DNA of 64,000 nucleotides from Paracoccus albus (GTDB lineage: Bacteria; Pseudomonadota; Alphaproteobacteria; Rhodobacterales; Rhodobacteraceae): assembly GCF_027913035.1 (NCBI RefSeq), contig NZ_CP115775.1, positions 496,001 through 560,000 on the forward strand, given 5' to 3'. Position 1 is the stretch's first letter. Every line of letters starts with the position of its first letter. A model generated the notes under the pieces. It worked only from the letters and a program-made list of their open reading frames with translations, did no database searches and had not been told where the DNA came from. The position numbers were made by a program, and so were the translations under genes. Shown here in pieces: positions 50,737 through 60,394 of this stretch.

Positions 50737-50880
50737 CTAAGTCCAACAGGGAGGTGAAGGCTCCAAGAGTTGCCTCAATCAGCGCCTTCGAAGCCTGATT
50801 TAGGTGCAGGATGCCGTGTATACAAGCTTTATCTTGCTGCAGATGCAGCATAGCCGATATGCGCAGTACACATGGCAAAC
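50709..50880 (-). ncRNA. Possible small RNA ending in the 50.71 kb terminator
   Basis: About 170 bases between the holin stop and the terminator hold no gene. On the minus strand they contain a perfect inverted repeat TGCTGCA-TC-TGCAGCA (50835-50850) and a pyrimidine-rich CACCTCCCT stretch (about 50747-50757), which is complementary to ribosome-binding sites, just before the terminator. That layout is seen in many alphaproteobacterial sRNAs. It may equally be the 3' UTR of the holin mRNA. Confidence 0.3.
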
Positions 50881-50893
50881 CGTACGGTCTACG

Positions 50894-51436
50894 TTAGGTT
50901 AGGGCTCTGCCGTCCGCCCAGTCCTGCAGCGCGGCATTGTCCGGAAAAGCGATCTGACCGGCTTTGGCTGCATGCGCAGAAACCGGTCCCGCCTTGCGGC
51001 GCAGAAACGGAACGCTGTCCGCCCTTTTTAATCGCGCGCCACGACCTCGGAAATAATGTGCCTCTCGCGCGCCGAAGTAGAAGGACACAATCGCGCCCAG
51101 AAGCCACCAAAGCGGTTCTGGAACGGCTTGCAGTCCCGACATCCGGCGGGCGAATCCGGCAGGCTCTGTCATGGCATAGGCAAACAGACCGATCGTGCCG
51201 AACGTCATCAGCGGACGAGGCAGCCGGTTGATTCCATTGATCAGGCTGTCAAACCAACCGCACCGTTGCGCCGAAAACTCTGCAGAAAACTGGGTCATCG
51301 CGTGATGGTAGCCCGCCTCATCCAGCTCCATCCGCCGTGTCGCGTTTTCGCGAAAGGCGTCAGTGACATTCACGGCAGCGTCAGACACCGTTCGCGCCGT
51401 GCCGCCAATCCCGATAAAGCGCTCGATCATGCCCAT
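50894..51436 (-). CDS. Holin of the GTA/3TM type
   Basis: 180 residues. An N-terminal amphipathic part (1-60) is followed by hydrophobic segments near 70-92 and 106-122, then a basic C-terminus. The pattern fits the GTA_holin_3TM family found in Rhodobacteraceae next to muramidase genes. The start at 51436 has AGAGGA eight bases before it; an ATG at 51430 overlaps the endolysin stop. Together with the endolysin it forms a two-gene lysis cassette with no other phage gene in sight. Confidence 0.8.
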   Translation of the reverse strand: MGMIERFIGIGGTARTVSDAAVNVTDAFRENATRRMELDEAGYHHAMTQFSAEFSAQRCGWFDSLINGINRLPRPLMTFGTIGLFAYAMTEPAGFARRMSGLQAVPEPLWWLLGAIVSFYFGAREAHYFRGRGARLKRADSVPFLRRKAGPVSAHAAKAGQIAFPDNAALQDWADGRALT

Positions 51437-52038
51437 GCAGCGGTCCTCTCGCGATGCTGGCTTTCTGTCAGGCGGTATCTGCCAGAGATGAAGCTCTCGG
51501 CGCGCTTGATCCAGCCGCCTTTGCCGCCCTTGCGGGTTTTCGCATATTTGCGGCTGGCAGGGCGACCATCGGCGATGGCATAGTAATAGTTGCGCCTCTC
51601 TATACCATATGCATCGACGATATGGTCGGGCGCGGCCTTTGTCGCAGCTGTCACCGCCGCTGCTGTGCGCGGTCCGATCACGCCGTCATCGCTCGCCGGA
51701 AAACCCATGCGGCTGACCATGCGCTGCAATATCTTCACCGCATTTGCGCCCGCATTTACATACATATCGAAAACCGTGGCATGCAGGACGGTCGGCAGTT
51801 TTCCGATTCCGGGCCGCTCGAAATAGTGCCGCTTGAAGATCGCTGCGGCCCGATCACGGCTCAACGCCTTTACATCCGCTGTGTTGACGTGACCGTCGCC
51901 GTCGATATCCAATCCAAGCCGCCGCATGGTGCCGATGGTGACGCCGTATTTCGTTGCCCCGCCCGGATCATCCTGATCATTCACAAAGCCGCCCTCGCGG
52001 GCAACAATTTCAGCCGCGATTTCATCCACTGTTTTCAT
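51427..52038 (-). CDS. GH108-family N-acetylmuramidase (endolysin)
   Basis: 203 residues. The family motif AREGGFVNDQDDPGGATKYG lies near 12-31, with the catalytic Glu in REGG, followed by a C-terminal peptidoglycan-binding region (about 105-175; DGVIGPRTAAAV). An EF-hand-like DIDGDGHVNTADV insertion near 44-56 is notable. It cuts peptidoglycan and is released through the adjacent holin in phage or GTA lysis. The start at 52038 is preceded by GGGGGACGGG. Confidence 0.88.
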   Translation of the reverse strand: MKTVDEIAAEIVAREGGFVNDQDDPGGATKYGVTIGTMRRLGLDIDGDGHVNTADVKALSRDRAAAIFKRHYFERPGIGKLPTVLHATVFDMYVNAGANAVKILQRMVSRMGFPASDDGVIGPRTAAAVTAATKAAPDHIVDAYGIERRNYYYAIADGRPASRKYAKTRKGGKGGWIKRAESFISGRYRLTESQHRERTAAWA

Positions 52039-52114
52039 CCCGTCCCCCATCTGCATCGGAACGCGACAAACCTGCCTGAGAGGCCTTAACCCCCTGTTAA
52101 CGATGCGAGCGTTG

Positions 52115-52558
52115 CTAGCTGCCCGGCTCTTCGTAGACGCCCGTTTCTTTCAGCGAATCAATGACTTCGCGCGGGGTGTAATTCTCGTCATGCTTGGCCA
52201 GAATTTCAGAGGCGACGAAGGTTTCTCCGACCATTTCGCCGGTGCCGATCATGCCTTGTCCCTCTTCGAACAGGTCTGGCAGAACGCCGGTGAACTCAAC
52301 CGGAATAGTGTAGGCGCCATCCGTAACGCGGAAACTTATCACTTCACCATCGCCGCGTGTGATACTGCCATCCTCGACCAGCCCACCCAGACGAAACACC
52401 TCCCCGTCCGTAGGCGGCTCTTCCATGACCTGGGTTGGTGCGCGGTATAGGTTAATCCCGTCGCGGAACCCGTATCCGATCAGAAAGGCAGCCAGACCCA
52501 AAGCGATGGTAGCGGCAAGGATAACCTGAATTCTTCTTTTCTTTTTAAGGGATTTCAT
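52115..52558 (-). CDS. ccmE: Cytochrome c maturation heme chaperone CcmE
   Basis: 147 residues: a basic N-terminus, one membrane anchor (about 10-30), then a periplasmic OB-fold with the covalent heme His123 and Tyr127 in the HDENY motif. It carries heme from CcmABCD to CcmF/CcmH. It follows murI by 8 bases. ccmF and ccmH lie about 5 kb away on the other strand. Confidence 0.96.
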   Translation of the reverse strand: MKSLKKKRRIQVILAATIALGLAAFLIGYGFRDGINLYRAPTQVMEEPPTDGEVFRLGGLVEDGSITRGDGEVISFRVTDGAYTIPVEFTGVLPDLFEEGQGMIGTGEMVGETFVASEILAKHDENYTPREVIDSLKETGVYEEPGS

Positions 52559-52566
52559 CGAAAACC

Positions 52567-53379
52567 TCAGGCAGATTCGAAGGCCATCCTCTGGCGCAGG
52601 AATTGCGTCGCCTTGGAAGATACACGTTCGGGATTACCCGTCGTCAGACATTTCGATTGCGTCCCGCTACCGGAAAATTCGGGGCGGCGTTGCAGATAAT
52701 CTGCAAGACTGTCGGCGACCAGGCTGGCCTGACTGAACAGCGTGACATCCGCACCGAGCGCCTTTTGAAAAGCGTCCTGCATGAATGGGTAATGCGTGCA
52801 TCCCAGGATCGCCGCTTCGGGATGCGGCATCCGGCGTTTCAGCGCCTCGACATGGCTGGTGATAAGGGCTTCGGCAAGGATCTCATCGCCGTCCTCGATG
52901 GCATCGACCACGCCGCCACAGGGCTGCGCCTCGACATCCACGCCGATGGCGCGAAAGGCCAGTTCGCGCTGAAAGGCGCGGCTGGCAACGGTGGCGGGCG
53001 TAGCGAACAGGGCGACATGCTTCACCGCAACCTCTCTTGGGGGAGAGTTATCACCCCATTGCCTTTCGGTCAGCGCCTCGATCAAAGGCACAAAGACCCC
53101 CAGGACCCGCTTGTCCTCTGGCACGAATTTTTCCTGCATCCGGCGCAGCGCGGCGGCAGAAGCAGTGTTGCAGGCCAATATCACAAGATCGCAGCCTTCA
53201 TCCCACAGCCGTTCCGTCGCGGCGCAGGTCAGGTCATAGATGTCATCTGCAGTGCGGACACCATAGGGCGCATGAGCGTTGTCGCCGAAATAGACAAGCG
53301 GCAGATCGGGCAGCCTGTCACGGATGGCCTTGTAAACGGTCAACCCGCCCAGACCCGAATCGAAAACGCCTACCGCCAT
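52567..53379 (-). CDS. murI: Glutamate racemase
   Basis: D-glutamate for peptidoglycan (EC 5.1.1.3). 270 residues with the two catalytic cysteines: Cys70 in LACNTASA and the second in GCTHYPF near 192-198, plus the N-terminal [10 protein letters not shown] and the [11 protein letters not shown] loop. It sits between the oxidoreductase gene and ccmE. Confidence 0.96.
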   Translation of the reverse strand: MAVGVFDSGLGGLTVYKAIRDRLPDLPLVYFGDNAHAPYGVRTADDIYDLTCAATERLWDEGCDLVILACNTASAAALRRMQEKFVPEDKRVLGVFVPLIEALTERQWGDNSPPREVAVKHVALFATPATVASRAFQRELAFRAIGVDVEAQPCGGVVDAIEDGDEILAEALITSHVEALKRRMPHPEAAILGCTHYPFMQDAFQKALGADVTLFSQASLVADSLADYLQRRPEFSGSGTQSKCLTTGNPERVSSKATQFLRQRMAFESA

Positions 53380-53444
53380 GTGCCGCCCCTGTCACTACAG
53401 ATCGCGACATAAGCCGCGACCTGTAAAAAGTCCATGAGGGCGGG

Positions 53445-56400
53445 TCATTCCGCCGCATGTGCCAGCGGCGTTCCCCCATCTTCGAAAGCGGCCAGCAATT
53501 CCGCCCGACGAGCCTCCGCCGCCTCGGCCGCCTTGTCCTTGATCAGGCCATAGCCCTTCACGGTGAGCGGCAGCCGCGCAAGCTCTCGCGCGATTTCGAC
53601 GGTGGCGGGTGTCACGCGGGGCAGGATAGTGTTCATATCATCCTCGAACTGCGCGATGGCCGCACGCTCTGCACGGCGTTCCGCCAGCCAACCGAAGGGG
53701 TCATAGGGCTTACCGCGCAGCCCCTTCATCTTCGCCAGCATCCGGAATGCGGGCAGGATCCACGCGCCGAACTCGCGCTTCTTCGGACGGCCATCTGCGT
53801 CGCGCCCCGGCAGGATCGGCGGGGCGAGGTGGAAGGACAGCTTCGTGTCGCCGTCGAACTCTCGCGCAACGCCGTCAGCCGTTTTCAGGTGCAGACGCGC
53901 GACCTCGTACTCATCCTTATAGGCGAGCAGCTTGAAATAACCCTCTGCCACATCCTCGCGCAGCTCCTGCGGCGCAGCAGCAACCAGATCGCGGAAGCGC
54001 TGCGCATAAGCCTCATCCTGATAGTCGACAAGGAAGGCGGCGCGGTATTCGACCGGGTCAGGCTTTTCTGCTGCCTTCGCGGGTGCGGTCGCCCGTGCCA
54101 CCGCTTCGGGGTCGGTCATGGCCCAGCGGCCAATCGCGAACGCCCGCTTGTTTTCCTCGACCTTGGCGCCGTTCAACTCGATCGCTGTCAGGATCGCCTG
54201 TTCGGTCAGCGGAATCAGTCCCTGCTGCCACGCCGCACCCAGCACCAGCATGTTCGAATAGATCGAATCGCCCAAGGCCGATTGCGCAAGTTTGTTCGCG
54301 TCGAAAAACGCCACCCTGTCGCCAAGCCGTGCTTCAAGCGACATCTTCAGCCGGTCAGCAGGGATCTGGAATTCACGGTTTTTCGTGAACTCACCAGTGA
54401 TGATCTCGTGGTCGTTGACCACCGCGCCTGTCCGGCCATGCGTCATCAAGCCGATGGTCTTGGCACCCGCCGTCACCACCAGATCGCCGCCGATGATGCA
54501 GTCGGCTTCACCCACCGCGACGCGGATAGCGCTGATATCTTCGGGCTGGTTGGCCAGCCGCAGGTGGATGTGCACCGCGCCGCCTTTCTGGGCGAGGCCG
54601 GCCATCTCCATCATGCCGGCACCTTTGCCGTCGATATGCGCGGCCTGCGCCAGCACGGCGCCGATGGTCACAACGCCGGTGCCGCCAACGCCTGTGATCA
54701 CAAGATTATGCGTACCCTCAATCGCGGGCAGAGCGGGTGCTGGCAGTTCGGGCAGGTCCATCGCCGCGGCCTTCGGCTTTTTCAGCTTGCCGCCCCGGAC
54801 AGAGACGAAGCTGGGACAGAAGCCGTTTACGCAGGAATAGTCCTTGTTGCAGGACGACTGTTCGATCTGCCGCTTGCGGCCAAGTTCCGTATCCAGCGGA
54901 ACGACCGAAACACAGTTCGACTGCACCCCGCAATCGCCACAGCCCTCGCACACTTCGGGATTGATCCAGATGCGCCTGTCCGGGTCGGGGAAAGCGCCCT
55001 TTTTACGGCGGCGACGTTTTTCCGCAGCACAGGTCTGGATATAGATGATCGCAGAGGTACCGCCGATCTCGGCCATTTCCTTCTGAACCGCCATCATCTT
55101 GTCGCGCGTTTCCATCCGCAGCCCGTCGAACTGGTTGGGGTCCACGTCTTCCTTGTCGTCATAGACCACGACGACAGGCTTGACCCCCATCGCCACCAGC
55201 TCCCGCGCAATCTGCGGCGCGGTCAGCCCGCCTTCATTCGGCTGGCCGCCGGTCATCGCAACGGCGTCGTTATACAGGATCTTATAGGTGATATTGGTGT
55301 TCGTATCGACGGCATGGCGGATCGCCAGGATCCCCGAATGATTATAGGTTCCGTCGCCAAGGTTCTGAAAGACATGTGGCCTGTTGGAAAATGGCGCCTC
55401 GCCAACCCAGTTCGCGCCCTCGCCGCCCATATGGGTGAAGCCGCTGGTTTCGCGGTCCATCCATTGAACCATATAGTGACAGCCGATCCCGGCATAGGCG
55501 CGACTGCCGTCCGGCACGCGGGTCGAGGTGTTGTGCGGACAGCCAGAGCAGTACCACGGCGTCCGCACCGCAATTTCCGGCGCGTTGTCCGCCCGGCGCG
55601 CGGCGCTCAGCTTTTCCATGCCGGCACGGATGCCTTCTGTGCCGCGCCCTTCTTCGATCAGGATCCCGCCAAGCTTTTCGGCAATCATCACCGGGTCGAG
55701 CGCATAGCGTGTCGGGAAAACCTCTTCCCCCGTGCGGTCATGCTTCCAGCCGATCACGCGACGACCGTGGCGGTTATCAAAGATCGCCTCCTTGACCTGC
55801 ACCTCGATCAGCTTGCGCTTTTCCTCGACCACGATGACCAGATCGAGCGGCTCCGACCATTCCTGAAAGGTCTTCATATCCATCGGGAAGGTCTGGCCGA
55901 TCTTGTAGGTGGTCAGCCCAAGACGATCTGCCTCTGCCTCATCAATGCCCAGCAGGGCAAGCGCATGGACCAGATCCAGCCAGTTCTTGCCGGCCGCGAC
56001 AAAGCCTATCTTGGCCCCCGGCTTGCCCCAGATCCTGCGGTCGATCTTGTTAGCGCGCGAAAATGCTTCGGCGGCGAAACGCTTGTAATCGATCATCCGC
56101 GCTTCTTGCAGAACCGGCGTATCACCCAGACGAATGTTCAGCCCGCCATCCGGCATCTTGAAGTCAGGCGTCACGAAATCCAGCCGGAACGGGTTGCCGT
56201 CAACAACCGACGTGGCCTCGACGGTATCCTTCATGGTTTTCAGCCCGGTCCAGACGCCCGCAAAACGCGACAGGGCAAAGCCGTATAGACCGTAATCCAG
56301 AATTTCCTGCACCCCGGCAGGCGACAGAACCGGAATATAGGCATCCACCATCGCCCAGTCCGACTGGTGCAGCACGGTAGAGCTTTCGCCGGTATGGTCA

Positions 56401-56846
56401 TCACCCATCGCCATGACGACGCCACCATGGGCAGAGGAGCCCGCCATATTCGCATGACGCATCACATCGCCTGTGCGGTCTATGCCCGGACCCTTGCCGT
56501 ACCAAAGCGCGAAGACGCCGTCATACTTGCCTTCACCGCGCAGTTCCGCCTGCTGGCTGCCCCAGATCGCCGTCGCGGCCAGATCCTCGTTCAACCCCGG
56601 CTGGAACATGACGTTCTCGGCGGCAAGAAGCTTTTCTGCCTTCATCATCTGCAGATCAACGCCGCCCAGCGGGCTGCCGCGATAGCCGCTGACCAAGCCT
56701 GCAGTGTTCAGCCCCGCGCGCGTGTCGCGCGCATGTTGCATGAGCATCAATCGAACGAGTGCCTGCGTACCGTTCAGCAGTACCTGCGATTTGTCCAGAT
56801 CGAAGCGATCGGCCAGTGAAAAGGCCTTTTGTGCTGGAACCCCCAT
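53445..56846 (-). CDS. Indolepyruvate ferredoxin oxidoreductase, fused alpha-beta-gamma form
   Basis: This oxidatively decarboxylates aryl pyruvates to acyl-CoA and passes electrons to ferredoxin or a flavoprotein. 1133 residues: an N-terminal TPP pyrimidine domain with GYRGSPLGGVD near 44-54, a TPP-binding part (PWYCSGCPHNTS near 442; AGIGCHY near 463), Fe-S cysteines in CEGCGDCGVQSNC near 647 and CNKDYSCVNGFCP near 677, and a C-terminal gamma domain (GVGGTGVVTIG near 730). The ribosome site GGAGGAG decides the start at 56846. Divergent from a LysR gene. Confidence 0.94.
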   Translation of the reverse strand: MGVPAQKAFSLADRFDLDKSQVLLNGTQALVRLMLMQHARDTRAGLNTAGLVSGYRGSPLGGVDLQMMKAEKLLAAENVMFQPGLNEDLAATAIWGSQQAELRGEGKYDGVFALWYGKGPGIDRTGDVMRHANMAGSSAHGGVVMAMGDDHTGESSTVLHQSDWAMVDAYIPVLSPAGVQEILDYGLYGFALSRFAGVWTGLKTMKDTVEATSVVDGNPFRLDFVTPDFKMPDGGLNIRLGDTPVLQEARMIDYKRFAAEAFSRANKIDRRIWGKPGAKIGFVAAGKNWLDLVHALALLGIDEAEADRLGLTTYKIGQTFPMDMKTFQEWSEPLDLVIVVEEKRKLIEVQVKEAIFDNRHGRRVIGWKHDRTGEEVFPTRYALDPVMIAEKLGGILIEEGRGTEGIRAGMEKLSAARRADNAPEIAVRTPWYCSGCPHNTSTRVPDGSRAYAGIGCHYMVQWMDRETSGFTHMGGEGANWVGEAPFSNRPHVFQNLGDGTYNHSGILAIRHAVDTNTNITYKILYNDAVAMTGGQPNEGGLTAPQIARELVAMGVKPVVVVYDDKEDVDPNQFDGLRMETRDKMMAVQKEMAEIGGTSAIIYIQTCAAEKRRRRKKGAFPDPDRRIWINPEVCEGCGDCGVQSNCVSVVPLDTELGRKRQIEQSSCNKDYSCVNGFCPSFVSVRGGKLKKPKAAAMDLPELPAPALPAIEGTHNLVITGVGGTGVVTIGAVLAQAAHIDGKGAGMMEMAGLAQKGGAVHIHLRLANQPEDISAIRVAVGEADCIIGGDLVVTAGAKTIGLMTHGRTGAVVNDHEIITGEFTKNREFQIPADRLKMSLEARLGDRVAFFDANKLAQSALGDSIYSNMLVLGAAWQQGLIPLTEQAILTAIELNGAKVEENKRAFAIGRWAMTDPEAVARATAPAKAAEKPDPVEYRAAFLVDYQDEAYAQRFRDLVAAAPQELREDVAEGYFKLLAYKDEYEVARLHLKTADGVAREFDGDTKLSFHLAPPILPGRDADGRPKKREFGAWILPAFRMLAKMKGLRGKPYDPFGWLAERRAERAAIAQFEDDMNTILPRVTPATVEIARELARLPLTVKGYGLIKDKAAEAAEARRAELLAAFEDGGTPLAHAAE

Positions 56847-56924
56847 CTTGCTCCTCCATGCTGGCGGCGGTTCACCCATATATATGTCAGCATTTCTGAC
56901 CCACCAAGGGAAATCTGCTGTTTT

Positions 56925-56973
56925 GCATATGTTGCCGAAAACGCGTTCAAAGCGTAAGAGTTGCAACGAATGC
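56925..56973. promoter_or_regulatory. LysR operator candidate between the oxidoreductase and its regulator
   Basis: GCATATGTTGC (56925-56935) and GCAACGAATGC (56963-56973) form an inverted repeat with 9 of 11 bases paired, in the 153-base gap between the divergent genes. TGCATAT also recurs directly at 56924 and 56971. The first arm contains an ATAT core typical of LysR boxes. Binding is inferred. Confidence 0.5.
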
Positions 56974-56999
56974 ATATCTCATGAGCAAAAAGGCATAAC

Positions 57000-57896
57000 A
57001 TGGACTGGGATAAGCTGCGGATTTTTCACGCTGTCGCCGATGCCGGCAGCCTGACACATGCCGGTGATTCGCTGCGCCTGTCGCAATCCGCTGTCAGCCG
57101 CCAGATACGAGGTCTGGAGGAACAGCTTGGCGTCACCCTGTTCCATCGCCATGCCCGCGGGTTAATTCTGACCGAGCAGGGCGAACTGCTGTTCAACGCC
57201 ACATCCGAAATGGCGCGCAAGCTGGACATGGCCGAGGCGCGGATCCGCGATTCGGAAGAAGGCGTCATGGGCGAGCTGAAGGTGACCACGGCCACCGGCT
57301 TCGGCACGCTCTGGCTGGTGCCGCGGCTCAACAAGCTCTATTCGCTCTACCCGGATCTGAAGATCAACCTGATCCTTGAGGAACGTGTGCTGGACCTTCC
57401 CATGCGAGAGGCCGATGTGGCCATCCGCATGAAGGAACCCAGCCAGTCAGACCTGATCCGGCGGCGGCTGCTGAACATCCGGATGCGGCTTTATGCCACG
57501 CGCAGCTATCTGACCGATGCCGGTCGGCCCATGTCGGTGCCCGATCTGGCGCGGCACCGGGTGCTTTGTCAGGACCCTGCTGTGCCGCAGGTGGCCGCAG
57601 GCAAGCTGCTGGTTCAGCAACTGCTGGAACAGAACCCCCGCTCTCTGCTGATGGTGAACAACTATTTCGGCGTCCTTCAGGCGGTGCTGAACGATGTGGG
57701 GATCGGTGTTCTGCCTGACTATCTGACCGCCGACTTTCCCGAGCTTGTGCGGGTGTTTGACGATGTCGAATCTGGCGAGGTGCCCGTGTTCCTGGCCTTC
57801 CCGGAAGAACTGCGCAGTTCCCGCCGCGTCATCGCGTTCCGTGATTTCGTGGTGGACGAGATTCAATCCTATCGCAAAGCCCAAAGCGCGGCCTGA
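57000..57896 (+). CDS. LysR-family transcriptional regulator
   Basis: 298 residues: winged helix (about 1-60; GDSLRLSQSAVSRQIRGLEEQ split near 20-40) and a substrate-binding domain (about 90-290). The N-terminus MDWDKLRIFHAVADAGSLTH is characteristic of alphaproteobacterial homologues. It is divergent from the indolepyruvate oxidoreductase gene with an inverted repeat between, so that gene is its likely target. It also lies 84 bases before ccmF on the same strand, which may be chance. Confidence 0.9.
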   Translation: MDWDKLRIFHAVADAGSLTHAGDSLRLSQSAVSRQIRGLEEQLGVTLFHRHARGLILTEQGELLFNATSEMARKLDMAEARIRDSEEGVMGELKVTTATGFGTLWLVPRLNKLYSLYPDLKINLILEERVLDLPMREADVAIRMKEPSQSDLIRRRLLNIRMRLYATRSYLTDAGRPMSVPDLARHRVLCQDPAVPQVAAGKLLVQQLLEQNPRSLLMVNNYFGVLQAVLNDVGIGVLPDYLTADFPELVRVFDDVESGEVPVFLAFPEELRSSRRVIAFRDFVVDEIQSYRKAQSAA

Positions 57897-57980
57897 CAGG
57901 GCTGCGGCAGGTCGTCGCGCCTCTGTTGCTGGTTTCGGCCGGCAAGCGGCGCTATGCTGCGCCCCGCAAGGGAGCCCTCT

Positions 57981-59942
57981 ATGATCGCCGAGCTCGGACA
58001 TTTCGCCCTCATCCTCGCCTTCGCGGTATCGCTTTTTCAGTGCATAGTGCCGCTGATCGGCGCCGGTCGCGGCTGGCCTGCGTGGATGGAGGCAGCGCGG
58101 CCAGCCGCAATCGCGCAATTCGGCCTTGTCGGGCTGTCTTTCGCGGCGCTGACCGTGGCCTTTGTGACCTCTGACTTCTCGGTGCAGCTGGTCTACAATA
58201 ACTCTCACAGCGCGAAGCCGATGATCTACAAGATCTCCGGCGTGTGGGGGAACCATGAAGGCTCGATGCTGCTGTGGGTGCTCATCCTTGCCTTGTTCGG
58301 CGCTGCTGCCGCTGCATTCGGCGAGCACCTTCCGCCAAGTCTGAGGGCAAGGGTGCTGGCCGTTCAGGCGGCCATTGGTGCTGCCTTCTACGGCTTCATC
58401 ATCTTTACCTCCAACCCATTCCTGCGCTTCGACGTGCCGCCCTTCGACGGGAGAGACCTGAACCCGCTGCTGCAGGATCCCGGCCTCGCATTTCATCCGC
58501 CGTTTCTCTATCTCGGCTATGTCGGCCTCAGCATGGCGTTTTCTTTTGCCGTGGCTGCCCTGATCGAAGGCCGGGTCGATGCGGCATGGGCGCGGTGGGT
58601 GCGTCCCTGGACGCTGGCGGCATGGGTGTTCCTGACGATCGGCATCGCGCTTGGTTCATGGTGGGCCTATTACGAACTGGGCTGGGGCGGATTCTGGTTC
58701 TGGGACCCGGTGGAAAATGCAAGCTTCATGCCCTGGCTGCTGGCCGCAGCGCTGCTTCACTCGGCGATAGTCGTGGAAAAGCGAGAGGTCCTGAAAAGCT
58801 GGACCATCCTGCTAGCGATCATGGCGTTCGGCTTTTCACTGATCGGCACGTTCATCGTCCGGTCCGGGGTCCTGACATCGGTGCATAGCTTCGCCTCTGA
58901 CCCGACGCGGGGCGTGTTCATCCTAGGCATCCTCGCCGTCTTTGTTGGCGGTGCGCTGACACTTTTCGCGGCTCGCGCAGGCTCCATGCAGGCGAAGGGG
59001 GTTTTTGCCCCGATATCCCGCGAAGGGGCTTTGGTTCTCAACAATATTCTTCTTGCGGTCGCGGCTTTGGTCGTCTTTGTCGGCACCGTCTGGCCGCTGG
59101 TGGCAGAGATGTTCTTTGACCGGAAACTGTCTGTCGGGCCGCCCTTTTTCGAAAAGGCATTCACGCCCTTCATGATCGTTCTGGCCTTCGTTCTTCCCGT
59201 TGGGGCGATCATCCCCTGGAAGCGGGGCAATCTGCGTCGGGTGCTCATGCCGCTGCGCGGTGCCATTTTCCTGACGCTTGCGGTGATGATTCTGGTCTTC
59301 GCCGTCTCGACCGGGCGCAGCGGGCTGGCGGTCATCGGTGCCGGTCTGGGGGCCTGGCTGATCTTTGGCGCATTGGCTGAACTGTGGTTCCGCACCGGCT
59401 CTGCGGGGCTGTCGCGCCTGCGCCGCCTGCCGCGTGCCGATTGGGGTAAGGCGCTTGCCCATGCCGGTCTGGGTGTCACCTTCATCGGGATCAGCCTGCT
59501 GATGGCGTGGCAGGTCGAGGACATCCGAACCGCGCGCATCGGCGAGAGCTTTCAGGTCGGGGGCTACGACATCACCCTGTCTTCCGTCGAAGAACTGCCG
59601 GGCCCCAACTATATCTCGACAACAGCAACGCTGAGCGTTGCGAAAGGCGGGCGCGCGGTGGCGGTGCTGCATCCCGAAAAGCGCATCTATCCCGTGCAAG
59701 CCATGCCGACCACAGAGGCAGGCATAGACAACGGCTTCTTTCGCGACATCTATTTGGTGATCGGGGATGAGCAGCAGGACGGAGGATGGGCCGTGCGCAG
59801 CTATATCAAGCCCTTCGCGAACTGGATCTGGTTCGGCTGCGGTTTCATGGCGCTTGGCGGCTTCATCAGCCTGTCCGACCGGCGCTATCGCGTCGCGGCG
59901 GGCGCAAGGCGGAAGACAGCCGCTGCGGTGCCGGCAGAATGA
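57981..59942 (+). CDS. ccmF: Heme lyase CcmF
   Basis: 653 residues with about 15 membrane helices. The tryptophan-rich heme motif GWGGFWFWDPVENASFMPWL (about 234-253) and conserved histidines mark CcmF, which ligates heme from CcmE to apocytochrome c with CcmH. The start at 57981 has AAGGGAGCC upstream. It is ATGA-coupled to ccmH. ccmG or ccmI are not in this stretch. Confidence 0.97.
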   Translation: MIAELGHFALILAFAVSLFQCIVPLIGAGRGWPAWMEAARPAAIAQFGLVGLSFAALTVAFVTSDFSVQLVYNNSHSAKPMIYKISGVWGNHEGSMLLWVLILALFGAAAAAFGEHLPPSLRARVLAVQAAIGAAFYGFIIFTSNPFLRFDVPPFDGRDLNPLLQDPGLAFHPPFLYLGYVGLSMAFSFAVAALIEGRVDAAWARWVRPWTLAAWVFLTIGIALGSWWAYYELGWGGFWFWDPVENASFMPWLLAAALLHSAIVVEKREVLKSWTILLAIMAFGFSLIGTFIVRSGVLTSVHSFASDPTRGVFILGILAVFVGGALTLFAARAGSMQAKGVFAPISREGALVLNNILLAVAALVVFVGTVWPLVAEMFFDRKLSVGPPFFEKAFTPFMIVLAFVLPVGAIIPWKRGNLRRVLMPLRGAIFLTLAVMILVFAVSTGRSGLAVIGAGLGAWLIFGALAELWFRTGSAGLSRLRRLPRADWGKALAHAGLGVTFIGISLLMAWQVEDIRTARIGESFQVGGYDITLSSVEELPGPNYISTTATLSVAKGGRAVAVLHPEKRIYPVQAMPTTEAGIDNGFFRDIYLVIGDEQQDGGWAVRSYIKPFANWIWFGCGFMALGGFISLSDRRYRVAAGARRKTAAAVPAE

Positions 59943-60394
59943 AACATCTGCTGCTGATCCTGTTGCTGGTTGCGACGCCGGTGCTTGCCGTGCAGCCGGA
60001 CGAGGTGCTGGACGATCCGGTATTGGAAACACGCGCCCGCGACATTTCGAAGCTTCTGCGCTGCCCGGTTTGTCAGGGCGAAACCATCGACGAATCCAAC
60101 GCCGCTATCAGTCGCGACCTTCGTCTTTACGTGCGCGAACGCCTTGTCGAAGGCGATAGCAACGAAGAGGTGATCGACGCCGTGACCGACCGCTATGGGG
60201 AATTCGTGCTGTTCGAACCCCGCGCCACAGGTGGCAACCTGATCCTTTATCTGGCTGGTCCGCTGATGGCGCTGATCGCGGTTATCCTCGGATGGCGCTT
60301 CATTCTCAGCAGACGCGAGGCCAGGACGGCAGAATCCACGACCCCGCTTTCGCCCGAGGAAAAGGCCAGGCTGGCCGAAATCATGAAAGATTAG
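59939..60394 (+). CDS. ccmH: Cytochrome c-type biogenesis protein CcmH
   Basis: 151 residues: signal peptide (about 1-18), the redox motif LLRCPVCQGE near 38-47 (LRCxxC reduces the apocytochrome cysteines), and one C-terminal membrane helix (about 100-122). This is the short CcmH without the TPR CcmI part. It overlaps the ccmF stop by ATGA and belongs to the same complex. Confidence 0.95.
   Translation: MKHLLLILLLVATPVLAVQPDEVLDDPVLETRARDISKLLRCPVCQGETIDESNAAISRDLRLYVRERLVEGDSNEEVIDAVTDRYGEFVLFEPRATGGNLILYLAGPLMALIAVILGWRFILSRREARTAESTTPLSPEEKARLAEIMKD

Noticed and set aside
53457..56288. 943-codon open frame on the plus strand opposite the indolepyruvate oxidoreductase gene
   Set aside because: Antisense shadow of a gene with clear Fe-S and TPP motifs. 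No ribosome site and no domain.
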